Program-made: the position numbers and the translations under genes
Notes under the pieces: generated by a model
Told to the model about the DNA's origin: nothing
Database searches by the model: none
The model's input: the letters and a program-made list of their open reading frames with translations, nothing else
Source: Rhizomys pruinosus
Lineage: Eukaryota > Chordata > Mammalia > Rodentia > Spalacidae
Assembly: GCA_009823505.1 (NCBI GenBank)
Contig: VZQC01000353.1
Span: 114,460-178,459, forward strand
Length of the DNA: 64,000 bases
Direction of reading: 5' to 3'
Part shown: piece after piece, positions 35,717 through 46,189 of the stretch
How the letters are laid out: each line of letters opens with the position of its first letter
How positions within the stretch are numbered: the stretch's first letter is position 1

Positions 35717-36250
35717 TATATATATATACAATATATGTACATTATATATTAGAGCAAAACAAATTGGGGGAACAACAACAACAAAAGGACTGAGTCAAAG
35801 AACTCACTTAAAAAGTAAATTTCTACCCAAAACAGTAAACCTCGGCAAAGAAAAAAGATGGAAAAAAAAATGCAAGACATTTATGGTAGAATACATGGGT
35901 TCAGCTGGGGTGAGGGGCATGGAGGGAGGACTGAGCCTAAACTGGATTGAGAAATGTTGTATGAAATGCCCAAAACTTAAACAAAAATATTTTTAAAAGA
36001 TAGAAAACATGCAGCACTTGACTCTTTGTAGTTTCAACCATCCATTCAAGAGTTTGGATCATATGCTACAATGAGGAGTATCCCTCATACACACATATAA
36101 AGATAACTAAGATTGAAATGATTGAGCATACTAGGAGTCATAATATCCTGCTGGAAATGCAAAATAGATCCACTGCTTTGGGAAAGAATTAAGCTGCATC
36201 TTAATACTTAAAATAGCTATTAATGAACAAAGTCCTATTTCTGACTTTTC
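34730..36250 (+). mobile_element. old L1 ORF2 region interrupted by a younger L1 tail
   Basis: 34730-35160 resembles the ORF2 end of ancient L1 in plus orientation (cttcgtaaaagctaaaag, aaatgcaaattaaacccaaatgagatgacac). About 36010-36230 resembles the following segment (gagtatccctcata..., ctggaaatgcaaaatagatcc). The younger L1 tail at 35684-36000 lies between. Decayed; assignment by phrase recognition. Confidence 0.5.
35684..36000 (+). mobile_element. L1 3'-end fragment with (TA)n
   Basis: A (TA)n run at 35684-35750, then aaattgggggaacaacaac, gatgcaagacatttatgg, a G-rich ggggtgaggggcatggaggg and the terminal gaaatgttgtatgaaatg. This is the same family as the tails at 6.7 kb and 61.4 kb. Confidence 0.75.
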
Positions 36251-36464
36251 TTTCATATTATTTTCCTTAAATCACCCTGTTTATGACACTAAGTGCATCT
36301 CATAATTCAAGGAATATAAAGATTTCTAGTATTATAAAACAAAAATGAAGACATATCATACTTAGACTTCAAACACTGCATGTTTTCCTTTGATTTCTCC
36401 TAATCTCACTTCCATCACCCTGTGTCATTAGTTCCTCCCTGTTTCTCTTCAAATTTTAAATTTT

Positions 36465-36635
36465 TAAATCTGTGTGTGTATGTTGGTGCACATGTTCCAT
36501 AGCATGTATGTGGAGGTCAGAGAACAGTTTGTTGGAGAAGGTTTTCTACATCTACAATGTGAGTCCTGAGGATCAAACTCAAGTCCCTACTCTCTTTGGT
36601 ACTTGCCCCACTGGGCTATCCTGCCAGCCCTCTCC
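36465..36635 (-). mobile_element. B3-like SINE
   Basis: Reverse-oriented: gcatgtatgtggaggtcagagaac ... gtcctgaggatcaaactcaag ... cactgggctatcctgccagccc. Confidence 0.8.
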
Positions 36636-37930
36636 TGGTTCCTTCTTATAATCACCATTAGGTCCCCCCTTCCTTTACTGATTCATTCCTCTTCAACTTG
36701 CCAGACTCAGCAAAGTGAAAAATCTGTTTCTTTCCATACAGTTTTTCTCTGAAGATTTCTTTGTATTTATTTTTGCTGCTATAAAAGTGATTATTTATTT
36801 CTTCTGAAGAATTGATTAACTACCCTTTTAGTTGCTAAAATATAAAAATTTTATTTTTCTGAGAAACTGTTACTATTTTTTAATTGAGTATTATGGAGAA
36901 GTTTTCATGTTCTTAATCAAATATCAATTTTCTCTTAGATTGTTTGATGGGATTAGAGTTTTCTCATTAAGATCAGGTAATCACGTGACTGTCTATATTC
37001 AGTGCAAGTCAATCTATACCATAGCATTTTGGAAGAAGATCTAAGAACCTACACATGTTTTGCAATACTACATTCATGCCTTGTCAATACTAAAAGTGAA
37101 AAGCTAAAGCCTCCACCATACCAAGTCACTAGTTAAGATAACAGACCAAACTCTCTCTGAAGAGTTGCACACCAGGAGCAAGAAATGACTCAGGTAAAAT
37201 ATGTAATTGTGTTTTAGAATGTAAAGTCACAATTCTATAGGTCTACTATATTTTTAAAATATTATTTACTAACAAAACTGCACTACCAAGCTTCAACAAT
37301 AATGTGAAATCTGCCACTATTGCTGTAATATGAGTTTGTCATTTACTTCCTTTCTAATTTTTCAAACCTATACAAAGTTTTCAATGTATCATATTATTTT
37401 TTAAAGGAAGCAATGCTAATAAAAATCAAATAATTAGAGAGAAAACACAAATCCTTTTCTAGCTCTGTAAAATTTTCTCATGCTATTATTATGACTTCCT
37501 CCAAAGTAAAATCTAGTATGCAAATGCTCTCATTTATCTGAAATCACATTTTAAAAATTCTCTACCTTCTTTCTGAATTATTACTGCAATTCTTAAGCTA
37601 GGTCACTGATTTATTTGCTTGCTTCCCCGTTTGTTTATTATTATTTCTTAGCAATTAATTAAACAGCTTCTACCTAATTGACTTAGTGGGATTTTTACCA
37701 CCCCCCTGCCCCCCAGAACAGATACCTGGGATATAATTGTTGGTACTAACTGAAGTTAATCACTAGTTTTCACAGATACTCTCAAGCTGTCTTTCTAAAG
37801 TTATATTGACTGACAATTCCTCTCAGAAATTATGAATAGAAACTCTTCAGACTGAAAATAGCTTTAGAAAAAATAATCCATTTAATCCAACTAACAGCAA
37901 GGATATTCCATATTTGTGTGTTTTATGTTC
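36636..37930. other. unique AT-rich DNA, nothing recognised
   Basis: No gene or repeat structure identified. Confidence 0.4.
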
Positions 37931-38096
37931 TTTTTTTTTTTTTTTTTGTCTTTCAAGACAGGCTCTCCCTGCAGCCCCAGCTGTCCTGGAACTTGCTCTG
38001 TAGACCAGGCTGGCCTTGAACTCACAAAGATCCACCTGCCTCTGCCTCCTGAGTGGAGTGCTAGGATTAAGGATGTGAGCCATCATGCCTGGCTGT
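37931..38096 (-). mobile_element. B1: B1 SINE
   Basis: Poly-T, then caagacaggctctccctgcag ... cctggaacttgctctgtagacc ... ggatgtgagccatcatgcctgg. Confidence 0.95.
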
Positions 38097-38639
38097 GTTT
38101 TAGTCTTATAATGTTAATTGTTGCTTTAGATTTCAAGCTCTGCCTTCCATAATTTTTTCATATTACCCTTCATACATAAGATTTTCTACGTGCATTTCAG
38201 CAATAAGTTGATTAATCAAATTTGTAATAAATAAAATATAAGCCATGTTCTCCTGAATTTCATGATTTGTGTGGCATGGTGGGATTATTGTCTGATGTTA
38301 ATAGTTAATATTTATGGGGACCTGAAGAAAGAGAGACAATAGGGGTGAAACTTTGATGAATTATCACCCGATATCTGGGAGATCAATATCTGTTGTTTTG
38401 TTTTTGTGATTTTTGTTTTGTTCTTATTGTTGTTATTGTTGTTGTTGTTGTTGTTTTGGGGGAGATCAGTGGAACACTTGTATAGTGTTCAGGATAAATT
38501 ATAAACAGAACAACCCATGTCTTTATTTTCATGGTAATATAAAGTTTTCTAATTCAGAATATATATTCATGTGCATTTGTAAACAAATTTTTCAAAAGTT
38601 AGTAGAACTATATCTGACTGCATTAAATGAATTCCTTTC
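38097..38639. other. unique AT-rich DNA with (TTG)n
   Basis: (TTG/TTA)n lies at 38427-38455. Otherwise nothing recognised. Confidence 0.4.
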
Positions 38640-39380
38640 ATTGTTCCTTGATTATGATCTATTTATTTTATTTTTCATTCTTTTTTCATACTTTTGTTAT
38701 TGTTATTACATGTGTATGAGTGCATTGCCTGCATGTATGTAAGTGCCTGCCTGTCCTGCAATGTCTATAAAAGGATTAGAAGAGGGTGTGGGATCCCCTG
38801 GAATTGGGTTGTTAGGTGCCATGTGGGTGCTGGGAACCAAACCCTGGCCTACTGTAAGAGCAGCCAGTGCTCCTAACTGCATAGCCATCTCTCTAATCCC
38901 CCACTATTCTCAATTTCAGCTTCTCACTACTAAGTGCAATGTTCCTCTGGGTTTTCAGGTACTCCCCCTATGCTGGGAAGCATTCCTTCTATATCTTATT
39001 TGTTTAATATGAACTTGGGCTCTATTTTTGTCAAAAATTATTTTTCCTGCACTGAGATGACCATATGATTTTCCTTCTCTTTTTGTTAATATTATAATAA
39101 TTATTCAATTAAACAATGTTGAGCTATCATTTATCTTGACTGTTAAACCCCACTCAGTCATTACATATACACTTTAATATACTGTTGAATTCATTTTTTG
39201 TCTTTTGTGAAGATTTTGTATCTGTTGTCACTAGGGATACTGAACAGACATTTATTTTATTTCCAGTAGATTTTGTTGGAAAACAAAGAAAAAAATGTGA
39301 TTTTTTTTCCAGATATTTAGTACCATGTACACTAGAATGTATTTGGGCTTTTTTTAGTTTTTTAAATATTTAACATATTT
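38640..39380 (-). mobile_element. old L1 ORF2 (RT region) split by a B2
   Basis: Plus-strand phrases gagatgaccatatgattttcc, caatgttgagctatcatttatc and atatactgttgaattcat are the reverse of the L1 RT/thumb region. No open frame remains. Confidence 0.6.
38690..38902 (-). mobile_element. B2/B3 SINE
   Basis: Reverse-oriented with the tail at 38690, body gccatgtgggtgctgggaacc and head agagcagccagtgctcctaac...catctctc. Confidence 0.85.
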
Positions 39381-39386
39381 ATTTGT

Positions 39387-39600
39387 GGGGACTAGAGTGA
39401 TGGCTCAGTGTTTAAGAGCACTGGCTGCTCTTGCAGAGGACTCAGGTTTGATTCCCAGTACCCACATAGTGGCTAAAAACTGTCTATAACTCCAGTTCCA
39501 AGGTAATCCAACAGCATCTTCTGACCTCTGAAGGCAACAGAGGTGCATTTATAGACATGCAGACAATACATTCCTACAGGTAAAATAAAAATGATAAAAT
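39387..39600 (+). mobile_element. B2: B2 SINE (older type)
   Basis: ggggactagagtgatggctca head, single actccagttccaaggta body, tail ggtaaaataaaaatgata. Confidence 0.88.
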
Positions 39601-40564
39601 ATTCTAAGATTTTTATTATTTGAGATTTCTATATGTCTATACAATGCTTTTCATCATATTCATACACACTTTCCTTCCTCTAACTTACTCTCCTGAGTTC
39701 CTCTCAACATGTCTCCTTTCCAACTTCAAGTCCTCCCATTTCATCTTCTTAGTGTGGCCCAAATACACCTATTGAGTGGATATGGGCCCATCCACTGAAG
39801 CTTGGGCCACATACCAGTGACCATACTCTAAAAGAAAAATGGCTCTCCTTTCCACAGACATCATCAACTGAGAGTAGCTCATCAGTTAAGATTGTACTCT
39901 GGGCTACATTCATGCTAGGTTTTGATTAGCTCCAGGCTTACAGGCCTTTTGCAGGTTAAACACAGCTGCTATTATTTCCTAAGCAAGAAAGCTATGTAAT
40001 GTCTAGAAAATAGCATTTTGCAGAAGTTTACATTCCCATCCCTTAGATATTACATGCTTAAAAACCTCTGAGCAGTGGTGGAGAGGGGTGGTGGACATTG
40101 ATACAGTGTTCCATTTAAGGCTGAGCAATCAAAGTTAAGTATTCTCAGCACTATGATAAGTTACAAATCTCTGCAGTAAATACTGCCCACTTAGAGAGAA
40201 ACATATACAGCCAAGATTGAAAGCAGTTCATATTTATGCTTTTAAACGAAAGTATTTAGAAAGCAACTTTTCAGTAAGTCTATTTACTACAATTACAATA
40301 GCAGGTTCTTTCCCTAGGTCCTGTGACCTCTCCAGGAATGCATCCTTCATACAAGCTTCTAGCACTATGAAAGTTACAGGGGAGGAAGTTTACAGATAAG
40401 CTCAAGATTGATTTCTCTATGCCCTGTACCATAAATATTATGGTATCTTCTACAATAGGGTCTTACCATCTAGTTATGATGGGCATCAAAGAACAACTGC
40501 AAAAGCCTGTGGTGTCTTAGACACCTCTGAGGTTTCCTTGTTCAATATTTTGTAGGGAGCTATT
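39601..40564. other. unique DNA, possibly containing decayed L1 3' UTR
   Basis: 39.6-39.95 kb has a pyrimidine-rich stretch (cttccttcctctaacttactctcc) like a reversed L1 3' UTR, but identification is weak. The rest up to the provirus is unrecognised. Confidence 0.35.
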
Positions 40565-40570
40565 CCATGC

Positions 40571-40881
40571 TGTAGAGTGTTATTCATCTACATACCGCTT
40601 CGTCTACCAAACAGGCTTAACCTGTTTTCAGAATTTAACTATGGCAACACCTGAGTCGGTGGTCTGTGCCAATGATCAGCACCTGATACATTCATGGAAG
40701 AAGCAGAAAATGATCACATATAAATTCCCATTCTTCCCTGATTAAAGGAGTTTGCAGGAGCTCACAATTTCCCTTCTTTTAACCCGACTCCCCATGTCTG
40801 TGTGTGACTTTGCTGTCTGCTCACCCCCATTTCTCCACTATGACACAAACGTCTTTGGCTGGACCAGAGGAGTTTACTACA
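40571..40881 (+). mobile_element. 5' LTR of the class II ERV
   Basis: Begins TGTAGAGTGTTA and ends TTTACTACA, 311 bp. A TATA-like catataaat lies at 40717-40725 and a polyadenylation-like attaaa at 40741-40746, so U3, R and U5 can be placed in order. The 3' LTR has the same landmarks. Confidence 0.92.
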
Positions 40882-40883
40882 TC

Positions 40884-40903
40884 TGGAGCCCACGTGGTCC
40901 GAG
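40884..40903 (+). other. primer-binding site, tRNA-Lys(1,2)-like
   Basis: Two bases after the LTR end comes TGGAGCCCACGTGG. It matches the tRNA-Lys1,2 primer site used by several betaretroviruses except for one substitution, one deleted A and a diverged 3' end. The leader that follows (to about 41340) holds no recognised signal. Confidence 0.75.
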
Positions 40904-41343
40904 GCTCTCCCCTGCCCCCCACATTTGTGAGACGTCTGTGATTCCAGTGAGTAGACCCCTCTTTGTTTTATGTGCTTACGGCCACGTGAAAATGAGCTTG
41001 CGGCCCCCTTCCCTTCAATTTCAATTCATTTTTTGCCCTCTTTGTTCATTGTTAGGGAAGTACATATGGCTCCTCCGTGCTGTGCCAAATAGCACTGGCA
41101 GTTCCACCTCTTGGATCTTCCCGGGGATGAGTCTGCATAAAAGCTGATCCACTCAGGACTCAGAACCTCGCCCTCAGTATACAAAGAGACACCACTCTGG
41201 AGACAACCTGTGGACATATAGCCAAGGGAGTAATGTCCCTTCAAAGTCCTCTGCTAACCACAAGACACTTTCGGATCTGACACACTCTTTGTCTTTCCTA
41301 GTTCAGTCCAAGCACTTGCCTTCCCACCCTCTCCCCTGCTGTC

Positions 41344-42460
41344 ATGAGTAACCTCGTCGCCATAAGAGTTAGCCTTTTTAAAGGCCCCTTGGCAGAGGAC
41401 GATCTATGCTGTTACAAAAACACCGAAGAAAAACTGACCCTCCCATGTATACCTGATTTCAAATTGAATGAAGAGAATTCCCCTCCTGCTCCCTACTCAC
41501 AAATCTACCTTCAGCTGTCCCTAGTAAACCCCAAGCAGTCGTCTCCCGTCTTCTTCCTTTTCCCTCAGCTCCCCCTTTACCCCATTCCTCTCAGAACTAT
41601 TCCCTCATCCACCCTCACACTTGCACGCATTCCCTGTTAATGTGGGTCCCAATGCTGTCACTTGGCCCTGAATCCCCACTCCCCTTTCTGACCTATCCCT
41701 TATTCGTAAAGCAGCACAAGAAGCTGGCCCCAATTCCCCTTATTTCGAACAGGTTCTCACCCAACGGGCAATTAACCTTCAAATGCATTACCAAGGGGTA
41801 CACCCTGCTAGGGCAGTCCTTGACCCTGCAACATTCCTTCAATGGAAAGTGGTCTATGATGACATGGAAGAAGGCCAGGCCTGCACTAACATACATAATA
41901 ACATCCCCATAACCTTGGACATGCTTACCTATTGTGGGAAATTTAATGCCCCCTTGAGCCAATCCCTTATTGGTATCCCTCAGTGTTTTGACCAAATTAC
42001 AGACGTGGCCCTACAAACCCTTAAGTCCTGCACTCCACAAAAGCCTGTCTGTTACTTCTGCAATCTGGTTCAACATGCAGGCAAACATTTTTCTGATTTT
42101 CTCATCAGGGTCACTGAAGCTGTTGATCACCTCATGCCCCCTGGCCCTGCTAGAGATGCTCTGATCAAAGAGCTCGCCTGGGAAGGCATGAATTCTCATA
42201 CCTGTAATGCTGTTGCATCAGTACTTAATGAAGAACTTCATAAGTGGGTCATTGCCACCCATGGTCTTAACCCTGCCTCAGCTCCTCTTGAGGCACTCAT
42301 TGCCTCTTTACAGGTTCGTTCCTTCCCATAACAAACACGAACCTTCCAAGCTCCCTGTCTGTTGGGGATGTGGCAGGAAGGGTCACTTTATGCGATCTTG
42401 CCCAAATCCCTTCTCCAAACTCAAGACTCCTTTCTCCAAATGCAGAAAACGTTTACATTG
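41344..42460 (+). pseudogene. gag: ERV gag remnant (capsid and nucleocapsid)
   Basis: Gag remains are spread over three frames. A 5' piece opens at 41344 and stops at 41640. The capsid region continues in a second frame that is clear of stops from about 41670 to 42331, including the major-homology-type region around 42060-42200. The nucleocapsid lies in a third frame (42207-42563), with one intact CX2CX4HX4C zinc knuckle at about 42360-42400 and a second at about 42436-42475 whose first cysteine is replaced by serine. At least two frameshifts and a TGA near 41668 disable it. No matrix domain was recognised. After the nucleocapsid the retroviral reading ends near 42563. Known role: virion core protein. 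Here it is dead; I give no reconstructed version. Confidence 0.88.
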
Positions 42461-43134
42461 GGCCAAAGATTGCAAGCTGATTACTGTTACATACAACAAA
42501 CTGCCCTACCATGTGTCAAAATTTTGTGGCCTCCACCTTTCATGTTTTACTCTTGTCCTGTAAATACATATATTACATGGATAGCATCCTCCTGGCTCCA
42601 TCCCAGGATCTTTCTCTTCTTTAGGAATTTCTGTAACTAAAGCTTCTGCTGTAATTAACAGAGAGGCCACTCCAGCAGCATCCAGTAAGGCAGTTCTTAC
42701 AACCTTTGTTGGATCAATGATTCCCTTTTTTACCAAGTTCACAAAATCTTCAAGCACAGCATCATATCCAACTTCTGAGGAACTTTGCAGAATTTTCTCA
42801 ATTATCAAAGAGCATTCAACACCTGCAGGAATTTTCAGTGCTCTTTTAATTATTTCTATACCAATTTTATGATCTTCATTGGCAGGTTTTATTGAGTCCA
42901 AGCCTGGGATGCAACCAAGCAGAGCACAACCCCCTCATAGAACAATGATATCTTCAACATCTGCTCTTGTAGCATTGAGGGCATCTGTCACTCTGTCTTT
43001 CTCATTCAATTTAACATCACTTGTACCTCCATCCTTCAACACAGCCACTCCATCTGATAGATTTGCCAGCCATTCATTCAGTTTTTCCATTTCATATTCA
43101 CTAGTCCTGTTGTCTAACTGCTCAGTAATTTCTT

Positions 43135-43366
43135 TTTTTTTAATATTTATTTTATGTGTATGAATGTACTGTCTGCATGTAGGTTTGTGCACCCGTGTCG
43201 TGCAATGCCTCGGAGGTCAGAAAGAGGCTCAGATTCCCCTGGAACTGGAGTTCTCTGGAATGTGGAGTTACAGACGGTTCTCAGCTGCCATGTGGGTGCT
43301 GGGATCGAACCTGGGTCCTCTGCAAGAGGCAGTCGGCGCTCTTAACCGCTAGGCCATCTCTCCAGC
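43135..43366 (-). mobile_element. B2: B2 SINE in the HSPD1 retrocopy (minus)
   Basis: Reverse-oriented young-subfamily B2 flanked by 17-bp duplications ctgctcagtaatttctt (43118-43134) and ctgctcagtgatttctt (43367-43383), one mismatch. HSPD1 reading resumes precisely across the site. Confidence 0.95.
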
Positions 43367-43647
43367 CTGCTCAGTGATTTCTTGAACACGCTTTTCATTT
43401 TGAGCTTTGTCACCTTTTCCTTTCAAAACATGGCATCACCTTTGGTGACAATGACCTCTCCAACCTTTCCTAAGTCATGGACTTGAAACATCTTCAAGGC
43501 TTAGATTCAAAGACCTCTTCTCCAAATACCACACCACCGTAGCAATAGCGATATCTTTTAGCCAGTTCTTCCTGTTGTCCCCAAACATGGAGCTTTGGCT
43601 GTTACCACCTGAAGACCACCTTTTAGCCTATTCAAAACCAGTGTACT

Positions 43648-43902
43648 GGGCGTGGAGAGATGCGCCTAGCGGTTAAGAGGACGGCCGACCTCTCTTACAA
43701 GACCCGGGTGTCGACCGCCAGCACCCACATGGCGGCCGAGAACCGTCTGAAACTCCAATTCCAGGAGAACTCCAGTTCCAGGGGAATCCGAGACCGTCTT
43801 CTGACCTCCGCGGCATTGCACGACACGGGTGCACAAACTTGCATGCAGACAGTACATTCATACACATACAGAAATAAATAAAATTAATAAAAAAATTTAA
43901 AA
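43648..43902 (+). mobile_element. B2: B2 SINE in the HSPD1 retrocopy (plus)
   Basis: Young-subfamily B2 with the internal duplication, flanked by aaaaccagtgtact (43634-43647) and aaaa-cagtgtact (43903-43915). It is opposite in orientation to the B2 about 280 bp upstream. Confidence 0.95.
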
Positions 43903-44385
43903 AAAACAGTGTACTTATCGCTTCTCCATCAACATCTTCAGAGAATATGACCAAGGGCTTCTGGTGAGCATTGGCAATTTCAAGAGCAGGAATGATAGAC
44001 TGGAAAGTAGAAATTTTCTTTTCACTCAACAGAACATAGGCATCTTGGAATTGACATTTTTGACCTTTCAATGTGTTAATAAAATATGAAGAAATATATC
44101 CTTGATCAAGTTTCATGCCTTCCATAATTTCTAATTCTTTCTTCCAACTTTTTTCATTGCATCATAAATAATGTTTGCAATTTCTTTGTCTCTGCAGAAA
44201 TTATAGCAACCTGAACAATTTCTTCAAGAGTTGTCACAGCTTTAGATTGCTTTTTAAGTTCAGCAATTACAACATCAATAGCTAGCATCACACCTCTCCT
44301 GATTTCCACTGGGTTAGCACCTTTACTGATCTTCTCAAAGCCTCATTGGCAATAGAGCAAGCTAGAATAGTGGCAGTGTGACTGG

Positions 44386-45424
44386 CTATTAACACAAGGC
44401 CAAGGCATTGCTTGCATCTTTCCAGTATCCTCTAGGAAGCTGCTGTTGGTACCATCAAAAAATATTTGACCCTCTTTGGACATGGACACTTGATCCACGT
44501 AGCAGCCATGGTTTGCTACAGGAGAAGATGGAAATCCTCTGGAAAGCCTCTATGATGCCCTCCAAAAATGTTCGAGAAAAAGGAAATCCAAACTTTTCAT
44601 GATTCGTGTTTATGGTGACTGTCTCTGTGTGTCTAAGATTCATGTAGTCATGTTCTTCCCACATCTAAGTTTTTGTATGTAAGGTGTGTCTAGTGTCCTC
44701 TTGGTCTAAGTCTTTATGTGTTTTTTGTCAGTTCTTGTAATTGTCTCATGTTGGTTCTGTCAAACAAAGTGGCCACTTCAAGTTTCCATCTTTTAGGTGC
44801 ACATTTTGGCATGCTAGACTACATATGCACTTGTGAACTTTAAAATATGGATATTTAAAAATGTATTTGTGGGCCCTAAATTTGAATACCATAGATATCT
44901 TTTTATCAAATGTTTACTACTTGCTTTGCACACTCAACTAAAGTCCTAGGCAATTGAATACATGACTGGTCTACTTAAATGATTTTTTGTTAGCCAAGTC
45001 AGGTCCAAGATGTGGGCTATGTTTGACCCCTCACCCTTTGTCACTTGGGGCCTTCTTGGCCTCCTCTGCCCATTCAACAAATCCTGTTGGTGTGTGCCAC
45101 CACCACTGGCCTGTGTCTTCTCCACAGATGCCTGCTCCATTTTTACCTGTGGATAGTAACGAGTTATTGAGACCATGGTCCTCTGCCATTTATGACTTTC
45201 TGGGATAAGCCCAATGCTTCTACTCCCACCCGGACAAACTGTTGCTAGCTTCTTCCCTCGGTGGCTGGTTAGCCAATGACGGGTAAGACCCTGCTAATCA
45301 GGACAACCTAAGACAGGCACAATCAAATGTCAGAATGCTAGAGTTGGGGTCTACAATGTTGGGGCTATGCACTCAGGCTCCCACTATGTTTGTGGCTCTT
45401 CTTAAAAGCAAAGGTGTGGAAAAA
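44386..45424 (+). other. ERV 3' internal segment, non-coding
   Basis: Between the HSPD1 junction and the 3' LTR there is about 1 kb with no recognised pol or env. 45220-45290 (gttgctagcttcttccctcgg ... gccaatgacgggtaaga) reminds me of the conserved 3' non-coding region of rodent class II elements; this is recall, not alignment. The purine-rich aaaagcaaaggtgtggaaaaa at 45404-45424 sits where the polypurine tract should be. Short frames at 44408-44664 and 44946-45208 are unassigned. Confidence 0.55.
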
Positions 45425-45736
45425 TGTAGAGTGTTACACATCTACATAACGCTTTGTCTACTGATCAGGCTTAACCTTTTCTCAGAAGTTAACTATGGTA
45501 ACAGCTGGGTCAGTGGTCCAGGACAATGATCAGGACCTGATATGTTCGAGGAAGAAGCAGAAGATGATCACATATAAGTCCCCATTTTCCCCTAATTAAA
45601 CGAGTTTGCAGGAGCTTGCAATTTCCCTGCTTTTAACCCAACTCCCGGTATCTGTGTGTTGACCTCGCTGTCTGCTCACCCCCATTTCTAAGCCATGACC
45701 CAAACTTCTTCTGCTGGACCAGAGGAGTTTACTATA
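45425..45736 (+). mobile_element. 3' LTR of the class II ERV
   Basis: TGTAGAGTGTTA to TTTACTATA. The terminal CA has mutated to TA. It aligns end to end with the 5' LTR with about one small indel, and is followed immediately by the 6-bp target duplication. Confidence 0.92.
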
Positions 45737-45742
45737 CCATAC

Positions 45743-46189
45743 CTGGAACTATTGAATAGCCTGTATTTCTAGTAGACTCCTGGGGCCTTACTGTGTTATC
45801 TGGATGAGCTCAAAACTCCTCCCTAGTTCTACAGCTCATTGGGGATATTTTGGGGTTGGGAGGATGTGACATTTCTGTAATTCAATTTATTTTATATTTA
45901 TTTTACTTTTATTCATTTATATGTGTTCTTTTTACTATTCTTTCTTGGTGTTGCATATTTCTCAAAATGTATTTGTATACTTTATATAATTTATGGGAAT
46001 ATTTATTCAGAAAAGATTCTTCATCTTTTATATTTCTTTATTATTTCATATTTTAATCTATCATTTGAGAACTTAAGTCTTTGTTTTTCCTTAGTTAAGT
46101 TAATGTCAATTATTTTTGGAAAAAAAAATGTTAGCTTCTTTTTAAAAACAGTCTTTAATGTATTTATTCCAAGTGTATTTTTAATTGAA
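45743..46189. other. AT-rich DNA, nothing recognised
   Basis: It lies between the provirus and the L1 5' fragment. The open frames at 45850-46264 are AT-rich and continue L1 reading only above about 46190. Confidence 0.4.

Larger units (their letters stand above)
42587..44385 (-). pseudogene. Hspd1: HSPD1 (mitochondrial HSP60) retrocopy, antisense inside the ERV
   Basis: The minus strand encodes, without introns, the mitochondrial chaperonin from just after the DGTTT region (about residue 115 of 573) to [11 protein letters not shown] (about residue 555). Recognisable blocks in order are TATIL-CSIANE (about 44350), GYIS-YFINT--GQKC (44080), [20 protein letters not shown] (44000), [18 protein letters not shown] (43080), [15 protein letters not shown] (42980), [14 protein letters not shown] (42850), SSEVGYDA (42760) and [16 protein letters not shown] (42690). 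It is broken by frameshifts and two B2 insertions. The presequence, first ATP-site segment, GGM-rich C-terminus, 3' UTR and poly(A) are all missing. There is no visible target duplication. It cannot make a chaperonin. Confidence 0.93.
40565..45742 (+). mobile_element. class II ERV provirus (betaretrovirus-like, MusD/ETn-type), defective
   Basis: Two LTRs (40571-40881 and 45425-45736) flank a 4.5-kb interior in the order primer-binding site, leader, broken gag, then a non-retroviral insert, then a 3' non-coding segment. Six-base target duplications ccatgc (40565-40570) and ccatac (45737-45742) fit class II ERVs. A hand count gives roughly 49 differences over 311 aligned LTR positions (about 16%), so the insertion is old. 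No protease, reverse transcriptase, integrase or env reading frame was recognised. Where pol should be lies an antisense HSPD1 retrocopy. MusD/ETn-type is my inference from LTR length, tRNA-Lys site and apparent lack of env. Confidence 0.9.

Noticed and set aside
41783..42331. 182-codon capsid frame as a domesticated gag gene
   Set aside because: There is no in-frame start for a full gag. Neighbouring domains are in other frames, a knuckle cysteine is lost, and the LTRs are about 16% diverged. Nothing indicates selection.
42506..42901. Open frame with strong HSP60 similarity as a functional chaperonin gene
   Set aside because: It is intronless, truncated at both ends and broken by frameshifts and two SINEs, inside a provirus: a retrocopy pseudogene.
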